From NCBI GenBank assembly GCA_031269345.1, contig JAISZH010000093.1, positions 1 through 35,846 on the forward strand: DNA of 35,846 bases, written 5' to 3'. Each line of letters opens with the position of its first letter. Position 1 is the stretch's first letter. The notes beneath the pieces were generated by a model, which worked only from the letters and a program-made list of their open reading frames with translations, made no database searches and was not told the DNA's origin. The position numbers and the translations under genes were made by a program. Below are positions 1-8,112 of this stretch, piece by piece. This stretch comes from Desulfovibrio sp. GTDB lineage: Bacteria > Desulfobacterota > Desulfovibrionia > Desulfovibrionales > Desulfovibrionaceae.

Positions 1-231
1 GCGCGGATTTCATCATGGCACAAGGGTAATATCCTACAAGATGCCGGAGACATGCGTAGCATCCAAAACCGGAAACTCAAAAAAACCTTGACTCGGGAGG
101 CGGGTCTAGACATGCGGTAGCCGCAAGAGCGTCCGGAAATATGCTGTTCCCGCTCCGCGCCGACTTGAAATATTCGCGCTTATGCGTTACTTTATTTATA
201 AGGTATGCGAAAAAAACAAGAGAGTTGAGGA
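1..231. other. Left-edge non-coding stretch, no gene supported
   Basis: The first frame on the plus strand is open from the window edge to a TAG at 118-120 (39 codons). It could be the tail of a gene cut off by the edge, but its composition and residues match nothing I recognise. Bases 121-231 carry an AT-rich stretch (about 165-215) that probably holds the promoter of the downstream Rpn gene; no confident -35/-10 pair could be fixed. Confidence 0.3.
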
Positions 232-1110
232 TTGAAAAAAGAACCGCTGTCGCCGAAGAACGACTTTGTTTTTAAGAAGGTGTTTGGCGGGAATACGCCG
301 GTGTTGACGGACTTTCTAAAAGCCGTGCTGGATTTGCCGGATGACGAGTACCAGTGGATTGAGGTTCTTGATCCCAACTTACGGCCTGAAAATATTGACG
401 ACAAATATTGCATTCTGGACATCAGACTACATACAAAAAGCAAAAATGTCATTGATATTGAAATACAGGTCAAGTACCAGGATTTTATCTGGAAGCGGAT
501 ACAGTTCTATGCCGCCAAGATGCTTGTAGAGCAGGCGAAAAGCGGCGATAGCTATAAAATGCTTCCGCGTGTGATAAGCATTTTGATAGCTGACTTTGTT
601 TTGATAAAAGAAAATGAAGAATTGCACAACCGTTTCCGGCTCTATGACGAAAAAACAAAAGCTCGGTTTCCGGATTCTATGGAAATTGACATATTGGAGA
701 TCCCAAAGGTGCGCGTTGGTGATGAATCTCAATTGAGTAACTGGATGCGTTTCTTTGCGGCAAAAACAGAGGAGGACTTTATGGCGCTGGCGCAAACAAG
801 TCCGGCTATAGCTGAAGCATGGGGAGTTATTAAACATTTGAGCGCGGATGAATCCGCCCGCATAATTGCCGAATCCAGAGAAAAAGCCCGCCTGGATATG
901 GAAGCCTATCAAGAAACAGGGCGCAAAGAAGGCTTGCAGGAAGGCTTGCAGGAAGGCTTGCGGAAAGGCTTGCAGGACGGACGGCAGGAAGAAAAATTTG
1001 AAGTTGCCCGGAATGCCCTGCGGGAAAAATTGCCTGTTGAAACTATCATGAAGCTTACCGGCCTTTCCCTGGATGAAGTGAAGCGTCTTGCCGCTGATTT
1101 TCCCCGGTAA
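232..1110 (+). CDS. Rpn family recombination-promoting nuclease/putative transposase
   Basis: This 292-residue protein has the layout of the Rpn/PD-(D/E)XK nuclease family (often annotated 'putative transposase'). It starts with the typical N-terminal NDFVFKKVFG segment, meant for a full-length family member. A PD-(D/E)XK-like core follows, with acidic residues in ILDIRL and IEIQVK at residues ~62-82. The C-terminal tail is repetitive and charged (GRKEGLQEG-type units, residues ~230-253) and ends in a short helical domain. Known relatives are DNA endonucleases that stimulate RecA-independent recombination; that activity is inferred here. The start chosen is TTG, preceded by GTTGAGG at 222-230; the nearest upstream ATG (204) runs into a stop after seven codons. 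The gene stands alone, with a repeat element downstream. Confidence 0.85.
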   Translation: MKKEPLSPKNDFVFKKVFGGNTPVLTDFLKAVLDLPDDEYQWIEVLDPNLRPENIDDKYCILDIRLHTKSKNVIDIEIQVKYQDFIWKRIQFYAAKMLVEQAKSGDSYKMLPRVISILIADFVLIKENEELHNRFRLYDEKTKARFPDSMEIDILEIPKVRVGDESQLSNWMRFFAAKTEEDFMALAQTSPAIAEAWGVIKHLSADESARIIAESREKARLDMEAYQETGRKEGLQEGLQEGLRKGLQDGRQEEKFEVARNALREKLPVETIMKLTGLSLDEVKRLAADFPR

Positions 1111-1129
1111 AAGCAAGTTATCCGCAACC

Positions 1130-1234
1130 AAGGAGGTAGCATGGGCCTTCAAGCCCATGCGTCTTGCGCTTGGGCGGGGTAGGGCTATCCGGCCTGAAGG
1201 CCGGGGTCACAAACCGTAAAGGAAGCTCAGATGA
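1130..1234 (+). repeat. Dispersed repeat R1, copy a (short form)
   Basis: This copy shares the arms GGCCTTCA-GCCCATGCGTCTTGCGCTT and CCGGCCTGAAGGCCGG, and the 3' end AAACCGTAAAGGAAGCTC followed by AGATGAA, with copies at 17524-17608, 29632-29775 and 33593-33757. The middle hairpin present in the other copies is missing here. The hairpin loops are TTCA or TGAA. The 3' end reads as a Shine-Dalgarno sequence followed by ATG at 1231; the 29-codon frame it opens ends at 1320 and is not convincing as a gene. Confidence 0.8.
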
Positions 1235-1290
1235 AGACGCCCTGTCCGTTCCATCCTTGTGAGAAGAACCGGGCCTTGTTCTACCACGCT

Positions 1291-1329
1291 AAAAAGGAAA
1301 AAACCCCGTTATGTTTGTAAAACAAACGG
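1291..1329 (-). terminator. Putative rho-independent terminator of the ABC operon
   Basis: Read on the minus strand, GTTTGT and ACAAAC arms, with outer CC/GG pairs and a small bulge, are followed by GGGGTTTTTTCC. It lies 37 bases beyond the stop codon of the FtsX-type permease, the last gene of the minus-strand operon. The stem is imperfect, so the call is moderate. Confidence 0.5.
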
Positions 1330-1365
1330 ATTATAAAAGGCTGCGGAGCGCATTCCTGTGAAACC

Positions 1366-2499
1366 CTATTCTCCGCCGCGGATGGCCGCGTAGGGCTCCA
1401 GGGAACGCGCCCTCAAAGCTGGATACAGGGCCGCCAGCACGGCCACGGCCACCGTCAGGAGCAGGACCAGGGCCGTCCTGATCAGCACAAAGCCCATGAA
1501 GGACAAGGCGGAACCCTCGTCAGGGACGACCCCGGCCACTGCCAGCCATGCCCCCGAACACACGATGCCGAGCAGGCTCCCCGCCCCCGCGAGTAGCGCG
1601 GCTTCGCTCATAATCAGCTTGAAAACAAAGGAGTTCCTGGCGCCCATGGCCTTCAGCAGGCCGAATTCCCGCCTGCGCTCATAACCCGTCAGGGCAAACA
1701 TGGCGCCTGCGATCAGAAAGACCCCAAAGGCCACAAAGGCCGTGGCGATACGGAAACCCCCTCCCCGCAGCAGGCCGTGAAGCTGATCGTTGATGGTTTT
1801 GAGCATCTCCGGACGGGCGATGACTTCAACACGGGCAATGTTCGTTTCCAGCCTGTTGACCATAAAATCCAGAAAAGCGTCTTTTTGCAGACGGACCAGA
1901 AGCCAGGAGGGGTCAGGGATCGTTTCGCCCGGCACAGGGAAAAAGATCGCCGTGTCAAGAAAGGTGCCCGTTTCCCGAAGGCGGCCCGCAAAGGAAAAAT
2001 TCTCGCCGTTCACCTCCAGGACGCCGCCGGGCTCCATTCCCGCCCCGACTCGCGCCCCCAGCACGATCTCTGCGTAACCACCCGGCCATCCCCCAGTGAC
2101 CTTCCCCTCCAGCCAGGGCAGGACTACAAAGTCCGTTGCCGGCGCGAAACTGACGAGAGTGGCCGCAACATCCCCTACGCGCGCTTCGCCCCTGTATTTC
2201 TGGGGGGTCACCGCCTCAACCTCGGAGAAGGTCTTCAACTGCTCCGCCGCCTCCGCGGGCACCACGCCCCGGACCGGAGGACCTGCGGCCAGATCGATAC
2301 GGCCTGTTTCCTTTGTGCCCGGCGGAACAAGGGCCAGATCCGACCCCGCCAGCCGGCGGTTGCGCTCAATCTCCACCCGAATGCCGCCGGTCGTAAAAAC
2401 GGCCGTCAGGGCCATTGTGACCGCCAGGGCAACGGCGAAAACGATAAAGACGTTGCAGGCCCTATGCCCTTTCAGATTTTTCAGTGCCAGGTTCCACAT
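1366..2499 (-). CDS. FtsX/MacB-type ABC transporter permease
   Basis: This 377-residue inner-membrane protein has the FtsX/MacB permease layout. There is one N-terminal membrane segment (about residues 18-40), a large extracytoplasmic domain (about 45-255) and three C-terminal membrane segments (about 260-365). The cytoplasmic coupling motif GYERRREFGLLKAMGA sits after the second membrane segment, as in MacB/LolC-type permeases; these use the ATPase for mechanotransmission across the periplasm rather than classical transport. It follows the beta-propeller gene by 26 bases. It is the last gene of a four-gene minus-strand set whose ATPase lies at 4407-5093. The substrate cannot be read from sequence. 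Confidence 0.87.
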   Translation of the reverse strand: MWNLALKNLKGHRACNVFIVFAVALAVTMALTAVFTTGGIRVEIERNRRLAGSDLALVPPGTKETGRIDLAAGPPVRGVVPAEAAEQLKTFSEVEAVTPQKYRGEARVGDVAATLVSFAPATDFVVLPWLEGKVTGGWPGGYAEIVLGARVGAGMEPGGVLEVNGENFSFAGRLRETGTFLDTAIFFPVPGETIPDPSWLLVRLQKDAFLDFMVNRLETNIARVEVIARPEMLKTINDQLHGLLRGGGFRIATAFVAFGVFLIAGAMFALTGYERRREFGLLKAMGARNSFVFKLIMSEAALLAGAGSLLGIVCSGAWLAVAGVVPDEGSALSFMGFVLIRTALVLLLTVAVAVLAALYPALRARSLEPYAAIRGGE

Positions 2500-2525
2500 G
2501 GCGTCATTCTTTTGGGTAAAGGTGC

Positions 2526-3692
2526 TTACCAGACCGGCTTCCGGGAATCGGGCGTGGCTCGCCTTCTGTGCCGCCTGACCAGCAGGAATACCGCGGCCAC
2601 CAGGGCCACACCCGCCGCAAGGCCGTACAGGACAAAGGGCAAGGAGTCGTCGCCCGCGCCAATCAACGTTTCGATGTTCGTATCCGTGTAAGACAACAGG
2701 CCGTAGGTCGTGCCGGCGAGAACGACCTGAGGCTTGCCCGGCAGGGCATATACCTTGTGCAGGAAGGGATTGTCCAGGTTGGTATTGATGTCCGTCCAGG
2801 TCGCGCCCCTGTCGGCGCTCCGGTACGCCCCGCCCCAGGCCCCGGCGTAGACCACGCCCGGATACTGCGCGTGCGCGGTGAAAGAAAAAATGGTGATGGT
2901 CAGCAGGTCGGTTTCCTGCCAGGTTCTTCCTCCGTCCACCGTCCGGAAGGCGCCCCCGTTCGACTGGCCGACGTAAAAATCCGTCGGGGTGGCCGGATGA
3001 TACGCCCCCGCCAGCACAATGTCGGGGTCTTCAGGATCAATGTGCAGGGTAAGAATGCTCAAACTGCTCAAGCCCTCATTGACGTCGACCCAGGAAACTC
3101 CGCCGTTGCCGCTCTTGAAAACGCCGGCGCCGCCCGTGCCCGCGTACAGGAACTGAGGATTTCTGGGATCGATGGCAATGCAGTTGACATTGACCGCGCG
3201 CCGGAACCCGGAAGACATATGCCACTGTTTTCCCCCGTTGGTGCTGATGGCCACCCCCCCCTGTATGCCCGCATACAGGAGATTGGGGTCCTTCGGGCTT
3301 ATGACGATGCAGCGGACATACGGGTTGGGAAGCCCTTCATTGAGGGAATGCCAGGTATTCCCGCCGTCAGTGGTTTTGAATATCCCCAGACCCTCATAGC
3401 CGACATATATTTCCTTGCTGTTGAGATAATTGACCACCACGGAGTTGGGCGGGATATCCCCCGGCAGACCGGCGCCGATATCCGTCCAGATATTCCCGCT
3501 GTCAAGGCTCTTTTTCAGACCCTGGGAAGTGACCGCGTAAAGCGTTGCAGGCCGCGCGGGGTCGCTGGTCAGAGAAAGGATATGCACCGTGTCCAGAGCG
3601 ATTTTACTCCAGGAGTTGTCCCCGGCCAGGGCCGGAGTACCGGCGGCGCACAGAAAAAAGGAAAGCAGAAGCACGCTGGATATTCTGGTCAT
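2526..3692 (-). CDS. Secreted BNR/Ycf48-like beta-propeller with C-terminal membrane anchor
   Basis: This 388-residue protein begins with a clear Sec signal peptide (MTRISSVLLLSFFLCAAGTP, cleavage probably after ALA near residue 23). The body is built of sialidase-type BNR repeats: FKTTDGGNTWHSL, ISTNGGKQWHM, FKSGNGGVSWVDV, FRTVDGGRTWQET and YRSADRGATWTDI. Between them are LYAG-type strands, as in Ycf48/VPS10-like propellers. Residues ~350-370 form one membrane helix followed by RRHRRR, which should leave the propeller in the periplasm. No sialidase catalytic residues are evident, so a binding or assembly role is more likely. It sits between the NTF2-like protein and the permease, so it may be a periplasmic subunit or sensor of that transporter (inference). 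Confidence 0.8.
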   Translation of the reverse strand: MTRISSVLLLSFFLCAAGTPALAGDNSWSKIALDTVHILSLTSDPARPATLYAVTSQGLKKSLDSGNIWTDIGAGLPGDIPPNSVVVNYLNSKEIYVGYEGLGIFKTTDGGNTWHSLNEGLPNPYVRCIVISPKDPNLLYAGIQGGVAISTNGGKQWHMSSGFRRAVNVNCIAIDPRNPQFLYAGTGGAGVFKSGNGGVSWVDVNEGLSSLSILTLHIDPEDPDIVLAGAYHPATPTDFYVGQSNGGAFRTVDGGRTWQETDLLTITIFSFTAHAQYPGVVYAGAWGGAYRSADRGATWTDINTNLDNPFLHKVYALPGKPQVVLAGTTYGLLSYTDTNIETLIGAGDDSLPFVLYGLAAGVALVAAVFLLVRRHRRRATPDSRKPVW

Positions 3693-3716
3693 TGCCTCAT
3701 CGTCCCTGTTATTCGG

Positions 3717-3822
3717 GTCTCAAATAAAATGTGCCAGTTACAGAATTCAGCATGGAAATCTGAACAGCGACCCGGCGGCCGCCGCTGCCGCGAAGCGGCG
3801 CAAGTCAGCGGAAAACCGCGTT
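3717..3822 (-). repeat. Dispersed repeat R2, copy a (partial, inverted)
   Basis: The reverse complement matches the right two thirds of R2 copies b and c. Shared parts are the TTGCGCCGCTTCGCGGC hairpin, a GGCCG-rich second hairpin, CAGATTTCCATG and an ACATTTTATTTG-like end. It fills the gap between the beta-propeller and NTF2-like genes. It overlaps the stop codon of the latter. Confidence 0.7.
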
Positions 3823-4228
3823 ACGGATGGATAATCTTCCATTCTCGTTTGACGCGAACCAGATCCATATTGGAATAGGAACTGTACGGACCAAACTGCA
3901 AGGGAACGACAACCCTGGCATCAACAACAGCGGTATCGCCCTTGATGGTTTCCCCCGCTACTTCCAACTGCATCTCCGGGGAGTACATGGACACCCTGTC
4001 AATAAACTGGTTGTAAGAATTATTGTAATGCCGAAGGCTGATAAAACTATATGCCTTTTTGTAGTCTTTGCCTTTCAGGGCCTCAAAATATTCCGCAACC
4101 ACCTGCCGGGGAGCAATCTCCGGAAGTCTGACATGATCGAGATAATACCGAATTCCGAAAATTCCGATGAGAACTATCGCAACGGCGCAAAAGACCATCA
4201 GAACCGTTTTTCGGGTTTTCCTGAACAT
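3821..4228 (-). CDS. Small membrane-anchored protein with NTF2/DUF4878-like domain
   Basis: This 135-residue protein has one N-terminal hydrophobic helix (residues ~8-30) after a short basic stretch (MFRKTRK), so it is probably anchored with its bulk outside the cytoplasm. Residues ~40-135 resemble the NTF2-like/DUF4878 fold: a helix VVAEYFEALKGKDYKKAYSF, then alternating beta strands ending REWKIIHP. Such domains often bind small ligands or act as accessory lipoprotein-like modules. It lies downstream of the ABC ATPase and upstream of the beta-propeller on the same strand, so it is probably part of the same transport system. No catalytic residues are evident. Confidence 0.65.
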   Translation of the reverse strand: MFRKTRKTVLMVFCAVAIVLIGIFGIRYYLDHVRLPEIAPRQVVAEYFEALKGKDYKKAYSFISLRHYNNSYNQFIDRVSMYSPEMQLEVAGETIKGDTAVVDARVVVPLQFGPYSSYSNMDLVRVKREWKIIHP

Positions 4229-4284
4229 GGCTGCCGTCCCTCCGCGCCTTTGGGAGAAGATTCCTCTTCATCCAAAATTCTTTT

Positions 4285-4403
4285 GTGGTCCTCTCTCCCT
4301 TCAGGGAGATTTCCGCTTGACGCCCGGCTATTCCGGGCATTCTGTTCCGGACCCGTCCTTCCGGGAAGAGGCGATCCCTCCCGGCTCCCGTCCGCCGGGA
4401 GGG
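4285..4403 (-). repeat. Intercistronic hairpins: R4 copy a plus a 10-bp perfect stem
   Basis: Bases 4290-4329 carry CTCCCTTCAGGGAG followed by CCGCTTGACGCCCGGCT, closely matching 14265-14300. Bases 4376-4385 and 4394-4403 form a perfect 10-bp inverted repeat (CCCTCCCGGC) starting four bases after the ATPase stop codon. There is no T-run, so this looks more like mRNA stabilisation or attenuation between the ATPase and the next gene than a full terminator. Confidence 0.6.
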
Positions 4404-4406
4404 AGG

Positions 4407-5093
4407 TCAGTCGGCGGATGGCGCCGGCTGTGGGTTGAAACGCAAAGCGTCCAGTTGACGATTCTTCAAAAGGTACGGTGTCCCGAAGGAGGCGTAATCC
4501 AGGGCGTGAGTCACCATCACGATGAGGACGCCCTGCCGGTTGAAGCGTTGGAAAAGGCTCATGATTTCCGCTTCGGTAGTCTCGTCCAGATCCCCCGTGG
4601 GCTCGTCGGCCAGAATGACGGACGGACGGTTGATCATCGTTCTGGCGATGGCCACCCGGCGTTGCTGTCCTCCGGAAAGCTGGGAAGGATAGGCGGATTC
4701 CTTGTCGGTTACTCCGACCATTTCCAGAAGCGACAAGGCGTATTCCCTGTCTTCGCGGGTAGGAGTTCTGCCGCTGAAGGCAATGGGCAAAAGGACGTTG
4801 TCCAGTACGCGCAGGGTCGGAATCAGGCTGGGGAACTGAAAGACAAAGCCGAGTTTCCGGTTTCTCAGGGCCGCCAGATCAGGCTCGGACAACCGCCAGA
4901 TGTCCACGTCGTCAATGAACACCCTCCCCTCATCCGGTCTGGTCAGGCCGCCCACAATACTGAGCAGCGTTGTTTTTCCACCTCCGGAACGCCCTGTGAC
5001 AAGGACAAAGGCGCCGTCCTCAATCCGCCAGTTTATCCTGTCCAGCACAGTAAGGTCCTGATATCGCTTGCCGATATTTTCCAGCCGGATCAT
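4407..5093 (-). CDS. ABC transporter ATPase, MacB/LolD type
   Basis: This 228-residue cytoplasmic ATPase has all the expected motifs: Walker A GRSGGGKT (residues ~34-41), Q-loop in FVFQFPSLIPTL, signature LSGGQQRR (~140), Walker B VILADEPTGDLDE and the H-loop MVTHALDYA. The TLRVLDNVLLP segment and ADEPTGDLD are typical of the LolD/MacB/FtsE class, which pairs with FtsX-type permeases. This fits the permease encoded at 1366-2499. It is the first gene of the minus-strand set and starts divergently from argS. The spacing of about 180 bases to the next gene, filled with hairpins, may lower expression of the distal genes. Confidence 0.92.
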   Translation of the reverse strand: MIRLENIGKRYQDLTVLDRINWRIEDGAFVLVTGRSGGGKTTLLSIVGGLTRPDEGRVFIDDVDIWRLSEPDLAALRNRKLGFVFQFPSLIPTLRVLDNVLLPIAFSGRTPTREDREYALSLLEMVGVTDKESAYPSQLSGGQQRRVAIARTMINRPSVILADEPTGDLDETTEAEIMSLFQRFNRQGVLIVMVTHALDYASFGTPYLLKNRQLDALRFNPQPAPSAD

Positions 5094-5120
5094 AGCCGCT
5101 CATTCTCCTCTTCTTATTAC

Positions 5121-5259
5121 TGATATCCGCATTGAAAAGTAACTTTTCCGTGCGGAGGATCGCCCGCCGAAAACGCTATTTTCGGCGGACTTGCGCCGCT
5201 TCGCGGCGACAGCGGCCGTTGGGCCGCTGTTCGGATTTCCATGCGGAAATCCGTAAACT
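5121..5259 (+). repeat. Dispersed repeat R2, copy b (upstream of argS)
   Basis: This ~139 bp element begins GATATCCGCATTGAAAAGTA and ends ATGCGGAAATCCGTAAACTT. Inside are the inverted repeats CCGAAAACG..TTTTCGG, GCCGCTTCGCGGC and CAGCGGCC..GGCCGCTG. It is about 85 percent identical by eye to 6987-7133 and lies in the same orientation. It occupies the divergent promoter region between the ABC ATPase gene and argS. Confidence 0.85.
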
Positions 5260-5317
5260 TGCGGCTGACGCGCGGACTCGCATGCATCCGCAATTGAGCC
5301 GCTGACCGGAAATTTAT

Positions 5318-6970
5318 ATGCGCTCACACGAAGTTTTATCTCTGCATCTGGAAAAGTGTCTGGCCGGCCTGGGCCTTAAAAAACCGGACAAGGCGGTCAT
5401 AGAGCCGCCAAAGGACAAAAAGTTCGGGGATCTGGCCGCGAACTGGGCGCTGCTGCTCGGCAAGGCGGCAGGCGAAAACCCGCGTCGTCTGGCGGATACG
5501 CTGGCCAGAGCGTTGCGCGAAGCCTCGGAAGATATCGCCTGGGCGGAGGCGGCGGGGCCTGGCTTCATCAACGTCGCCCTCAGCCCTTCTTTTTGGCGGG
5601 GGGTTATTCTGGAAGCGGAGCAAGAGGGGGAGCGCTTCGGAGCCTCGCGGACAGGGGAAGGGCAAAAGGCTCAGGTGGAATTTGTATCCGCCAACCCCAC
5701 CGGCCCCCTGCACGTAGGGCACGGGCGGGGCGCAGCCCTTGGCGACAGCTTGGCGCGCATCCTGCGCTTTGCCGGTTTTGATGTGGAAACGGAGTATTAC
5801 ATCAACGACGCCGGCCGGCAGATGCGCATCCTCGGCCGTTCCATCTTTCTGCGTCTTCTGGCCCTGGCCGGAAAGGGCGGAGAGTACCCGCCGGACTGCT
5901 ACCAGGGCGGATATATTACCGATATAGCCGGAGAAATGCTTGCGGCCGATCCGGGACTTGCCGCGTTGCCGGAGGAGGAGGGGATCGAGCGCTGCCGCGT
6001 CTACGGCGCGGAGGCCATCTTCGACGGCATCAGAAAGGATTTGCGGGACTTCAACGTGCGCCACGACGTTTGGTTTTCCGAACGCGGTCTTCTGGAAAGA
6101 GGGGAGGTTGAGAAGACGATCGGGGAACTGCGCGCCCGGGGGGTTATCTATGAGGACGGCGGAGCGCTCTGGTTCCGGAGCGGCACACTGGGAGACGACA
6201 AGGACCGGGTGCTGAAAAAGTCCGACGGCAGCCTGACCTATTTCGCCTCCGACGTTGCCTATCACGCGGACAAGTACCGGCGGGGCTTCACCTCGATCAC
6301 GGACGTCTGGGGCGCGGATCACCACGGCTATATCGGGCGTATGCGCGCGGCCGTCGCCGCTTTGGGATATCCGGCCGAGAGTTTTCAGGTGCTTCTGGTG
6401 CAACTGGTCAACCTGCTGCGCGACGGGGAGCAGGTGGCCATGTCCACGCGGGCCGGCACCTTTGAGACCCTGGCGGACGTGCTGAAGGAAACCGGAGCGG
6501 ACGCGGCCAGGTTCATGTTTCTTTCGCGCAGGAGCGACAGCAAGCTGGATTTCGATCTTTCCCTGGTCCGGCAGCGGAGCATGGATAACCCGGTTTATTA
6601 TGTGCAGTACGCCCATGCCAGGATCAAGGCCGTTTTGCGCAGGGCGTCGGAGCGCGGGATCGGGTCTTTGCCGGGTGAAAAGAGTATCCTCGCCCTGCTT
6701 GAGCTTGAGGAAGAACTGGATCTGATGCGCATGCTGGACCGTTTCCCGCAAGTCGCCGCAGACGCGGCCGGGGCCAGGGCTCCGCATTTCATTACCGCGT
6801 ATCTCATGGAGCTTTCCGGGTTGCTGCACCGTTATTACGCCGGGCATCAAGTGCTGGGAGCGGGTTCCGAAGACCTGGTCCTCGCCCGCCTGCGCCTGCT
6901 CAAAGCGGTAGGGCAGTGCCTGGCGAACGGGCTGGGTCTGCTTGGCGTCTCCGCCCCGGAATCCATGTAA
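5318..6970 (+). CDS. argS: Arginyl-tRNA synthetase
   Basis: This 550-residue class Ia aminoacyl-tRNA synthetase charges tRNA-Arg with arginine. The N-terminal Add-1 domain (residues ~1-110) contains the KKFGDLAAN motif. The HIGH signature is HVGHGRG at 132-138, in the conserved SANPTGPLHVGHGRG context. The KMSKS loop is degenerate (MSTRAG, about 375-380), which is normal for many ArgRS enzymes. The DALR anticodon-binding domain occupies ~430-550 with VQYAHARI at its start. Length is normal for the family. It is followed by a SPOR-domain gene. The gene lies between two direct copies of repeat R2. Confidence 0.97.
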   Translation: MRSHEVLSLHLEKCLAGLGLKKPDKAVIEPPKDKKFGDLAANWALLLGKAAGENPRRLADTLARALREASEDIAWAEAAGPGFINVALSPSFWRGVILEAEQEGERFGASRTGEGQKAQVEFVSANPTGPLHVGHGRGAALGDSLARILRFAGFDVETEYYINDAGRQMRILGRSIFLRLLALAGKGGEYPPDCYQGGYITDIAGEMLAADPGLAALPEEEGIERCRVYGAEAIFDGIRKDLRDFNVRHDVWFSERGLLERGEVEKTIGELRARGVIYEDGGALWFRSGTLGDDKDRVLKKSDGSLTYFASDVAYHADKYRRGFTSITDVWGADHHGYIGRMRAAVAALGYPAESFQVLLVQLVNLLRDGEQVAMSTRAGTFETLADVLKETGADAARFMFLSRRSDSKLDFDLSLVRQRSMDNPVYYVQYAHARIKAVLRRASERGIGSLPGEKSILALLELEEELDLMRMLDRFPQVAADAAGARAPHFITAYLMELSGLLHRYYAGHQVLGAGSEDLVLARLRLLKAVGQCLANGLGLLGVSAPESM

Positions 6971-6986
6971 TTCGGATTCCAAATAT

Positions 6987-7133
6987 TGATACCCGCATTG
7001 AAAAGTAAACTTTTCCCTGCGGAGGATCGTCAGCCGAAAACGCCGATTTCAGCTGATTTGCGCCGCTTCGCGGCGACAGCGGCCGCTTGGCCGCTGTTCA
7101 GATTTCCATGCGGAAATCTGTAAAATGTGCCGT
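6987..7133 (+). repeat. Dispersed repeat R2, copy c (downstream of argS)
   Basis: Same orientation and full length as copy b: begins GATACCCGCATTGAAAAGTA and ends near GCGGAAATCTGTAAAATGTG. The two copies flank argS as direct repeats about 1.87 kb apart. The hairpins could double as a terminator for argS, though no T-run follows. Confidence 0.85.
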
Positions 7134-7281
7134 TTTATTTGGAGAGCCGCAGGCAGGCAAAGCCAGCCCGCTCCTTGCAAACCTGTTGTTTTGGCGCCTG
7201 CGCGCGCAGGCGCGATTCCAATTCCGGATAAAATTGGAGCAATTTATCTGGAATTCGAATAATCCCATTGCCGGATCAAAA

Positions 7282-8016
7282 ATGGAGAACCTGCCTAAAA
7301 TCAGCGCCGGACCGCGCTATCTCACCGTCAGGCTGCACCCCGGCTCGCTGATCGTGATCTTTGTCCTGTTCGTCATGAGCGTTGCCGCGGTATTTTTTCT
7401 TGGGGTGATCATCGGTCGCGGCTATTCTCTGGAAGAACGCATACCGGAGCTGGCCAGGCTTATGCCGGAGGCCGCGCCTCCGGCCGCGCCCAAGGTGATC
7501 GTCCCCTCCGAGGAGGATGGGAGCGAGGTCGCGCCTTTGCCCCCCGCCGCCGGGGACGCGCCGGAGGTGGCTATTCCCCGCGCGGACCTGGATTACCGGG
7601 AACACCTGAAACATCAAAGCGCCGGCGCATCCGGCCAGCAGGCCGGGAACGGACAGCCTCCCGGCGGCGCAAAGCCGCAAAGCCCGGCCGAGGCCGGACG
7701 CAAAAATGAGGGCGCGGCCGGAGGGGTGAAAAAAGAGGCGGACGGGTCCGCGAAAAACGCCGACGCCCCGATCTACAACTATGTCTATCAGGTGGCTTCC
7801 TACAAGGAGGAGGCGTCCAGCGAGAAGTTCGCGCGAAAACTGCGCGCCGCCGGGATCAGGGCAAGGACGGAGAAAGTGGCTTCCGGCGGCAAGATCTGGT
7901 TCAGAACCCTTGTTGACTTCACGGGGCGCCCGGAGGATACGGACCTTTTGCGTGAGCAACTGAAATCCCACGGAGTGCCTCGCGCCCTTTTGCTGACAAA
8001 GGCGCCGGCGCGCTGA
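7282..8016 (+). CDS. SPOR-domain membrane protein (sporulation-related repeat, peptidoglycan binding)
   Basis: This ~244-residue bitopic protein has a cytoplasmic N-terminus and one membrane helix (about residues 22-48, GSLIVIFVLFVMSVAAVFFL). A Pro/Ala/Gly-rich periplasmic linker follows (~60-165). The C-terminal SPOR domain begins YVYQVASYKEEASSEKFAR and ends near residue 238. SPOR domains bind denuded glycan strands at the division site, so a role in cell division or envelope maintenance is inferred. The ATG at 7282 is chosen because the longer open frame (from 7087) begins inside repeat R2 and lacks conserved features; the ribosome-binding site is weak. The position just after argS is common in Desulfovibrio-type genomes. 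Confidence 0.85.
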   Translation: MENLPKISAGPRYLTVRLHPGSLIVIFVLFVMSVAAVFFLGVIIGRGYSLEERIPELARLMPEAAPPAAPKVIVPSEEDGSEVAPLPPAAGDAPEVAIPRADLDYREHLKHQSAGASGQQAGNGQPPGGAKPQSPAEAGRKNEGAAGGVKKEADGSAKNADAPIYNYVYQVASYKEEASSEKFARKLRAAGIRARTEKVASGGKIWFRTLVDFTGRPEDTDLLREQLKSHGVPRALLLTKAPAR

Positions 8017-8042
8017 TTCGCCGTTTCGCGCGGGAGCCCCAG

Positions 8043-8112
8043 CTCAATCCGCAAAGGGGCGTCCAATCCGCGGATCCCCCGCTCAACCCGCAAACGGGCG
8101 TCCAATCCCCGG
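8043..8112 (-). repeat. Tandem duplication of the 3' end of the CBS gene
   Basis: The segment CTCAACCCGCAAACGGGCGT at 8082-8101, holding the last codons and stop of the CBS gene, recurs as CTCAATCCGCAAAGGGGCGT at 8042-8061, 40 bases away. On the minus strand both copies read IGRPFA-G/D-stop. The duplicate lies just after the real stop codon. Confidence 0.75.

Noticed and set aside
1231-1320. 29-codon frame opened by the ATG at the end of R1 copy a
   Set aside because: Good ribosome-binding site but no recognisable content; it ends in the terminator of the convergent operon. Probably a by-product of the repeat.
6440-6457. ArgRS with a degenerate KMSKS motif (MSTRAG) as a defect
   Set aside because: Many functional ArgRS enzymes lack a canonical KMSKS, so this is normal.
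5336-6982. Long open frame antisense to argS (about 548 codons)
   Set aside because: argS is certain from its motifs; GC-rich codon use leaves the opposite strand open. The antisense product has no recognisable domain.
7087-7281. Longer N-terminus for the SPOR-domain protein
   Set aside because: The extra ~65 codons begin in repeat R2 and put an odd sequence before the membrane helix; the shorter form fits the family.
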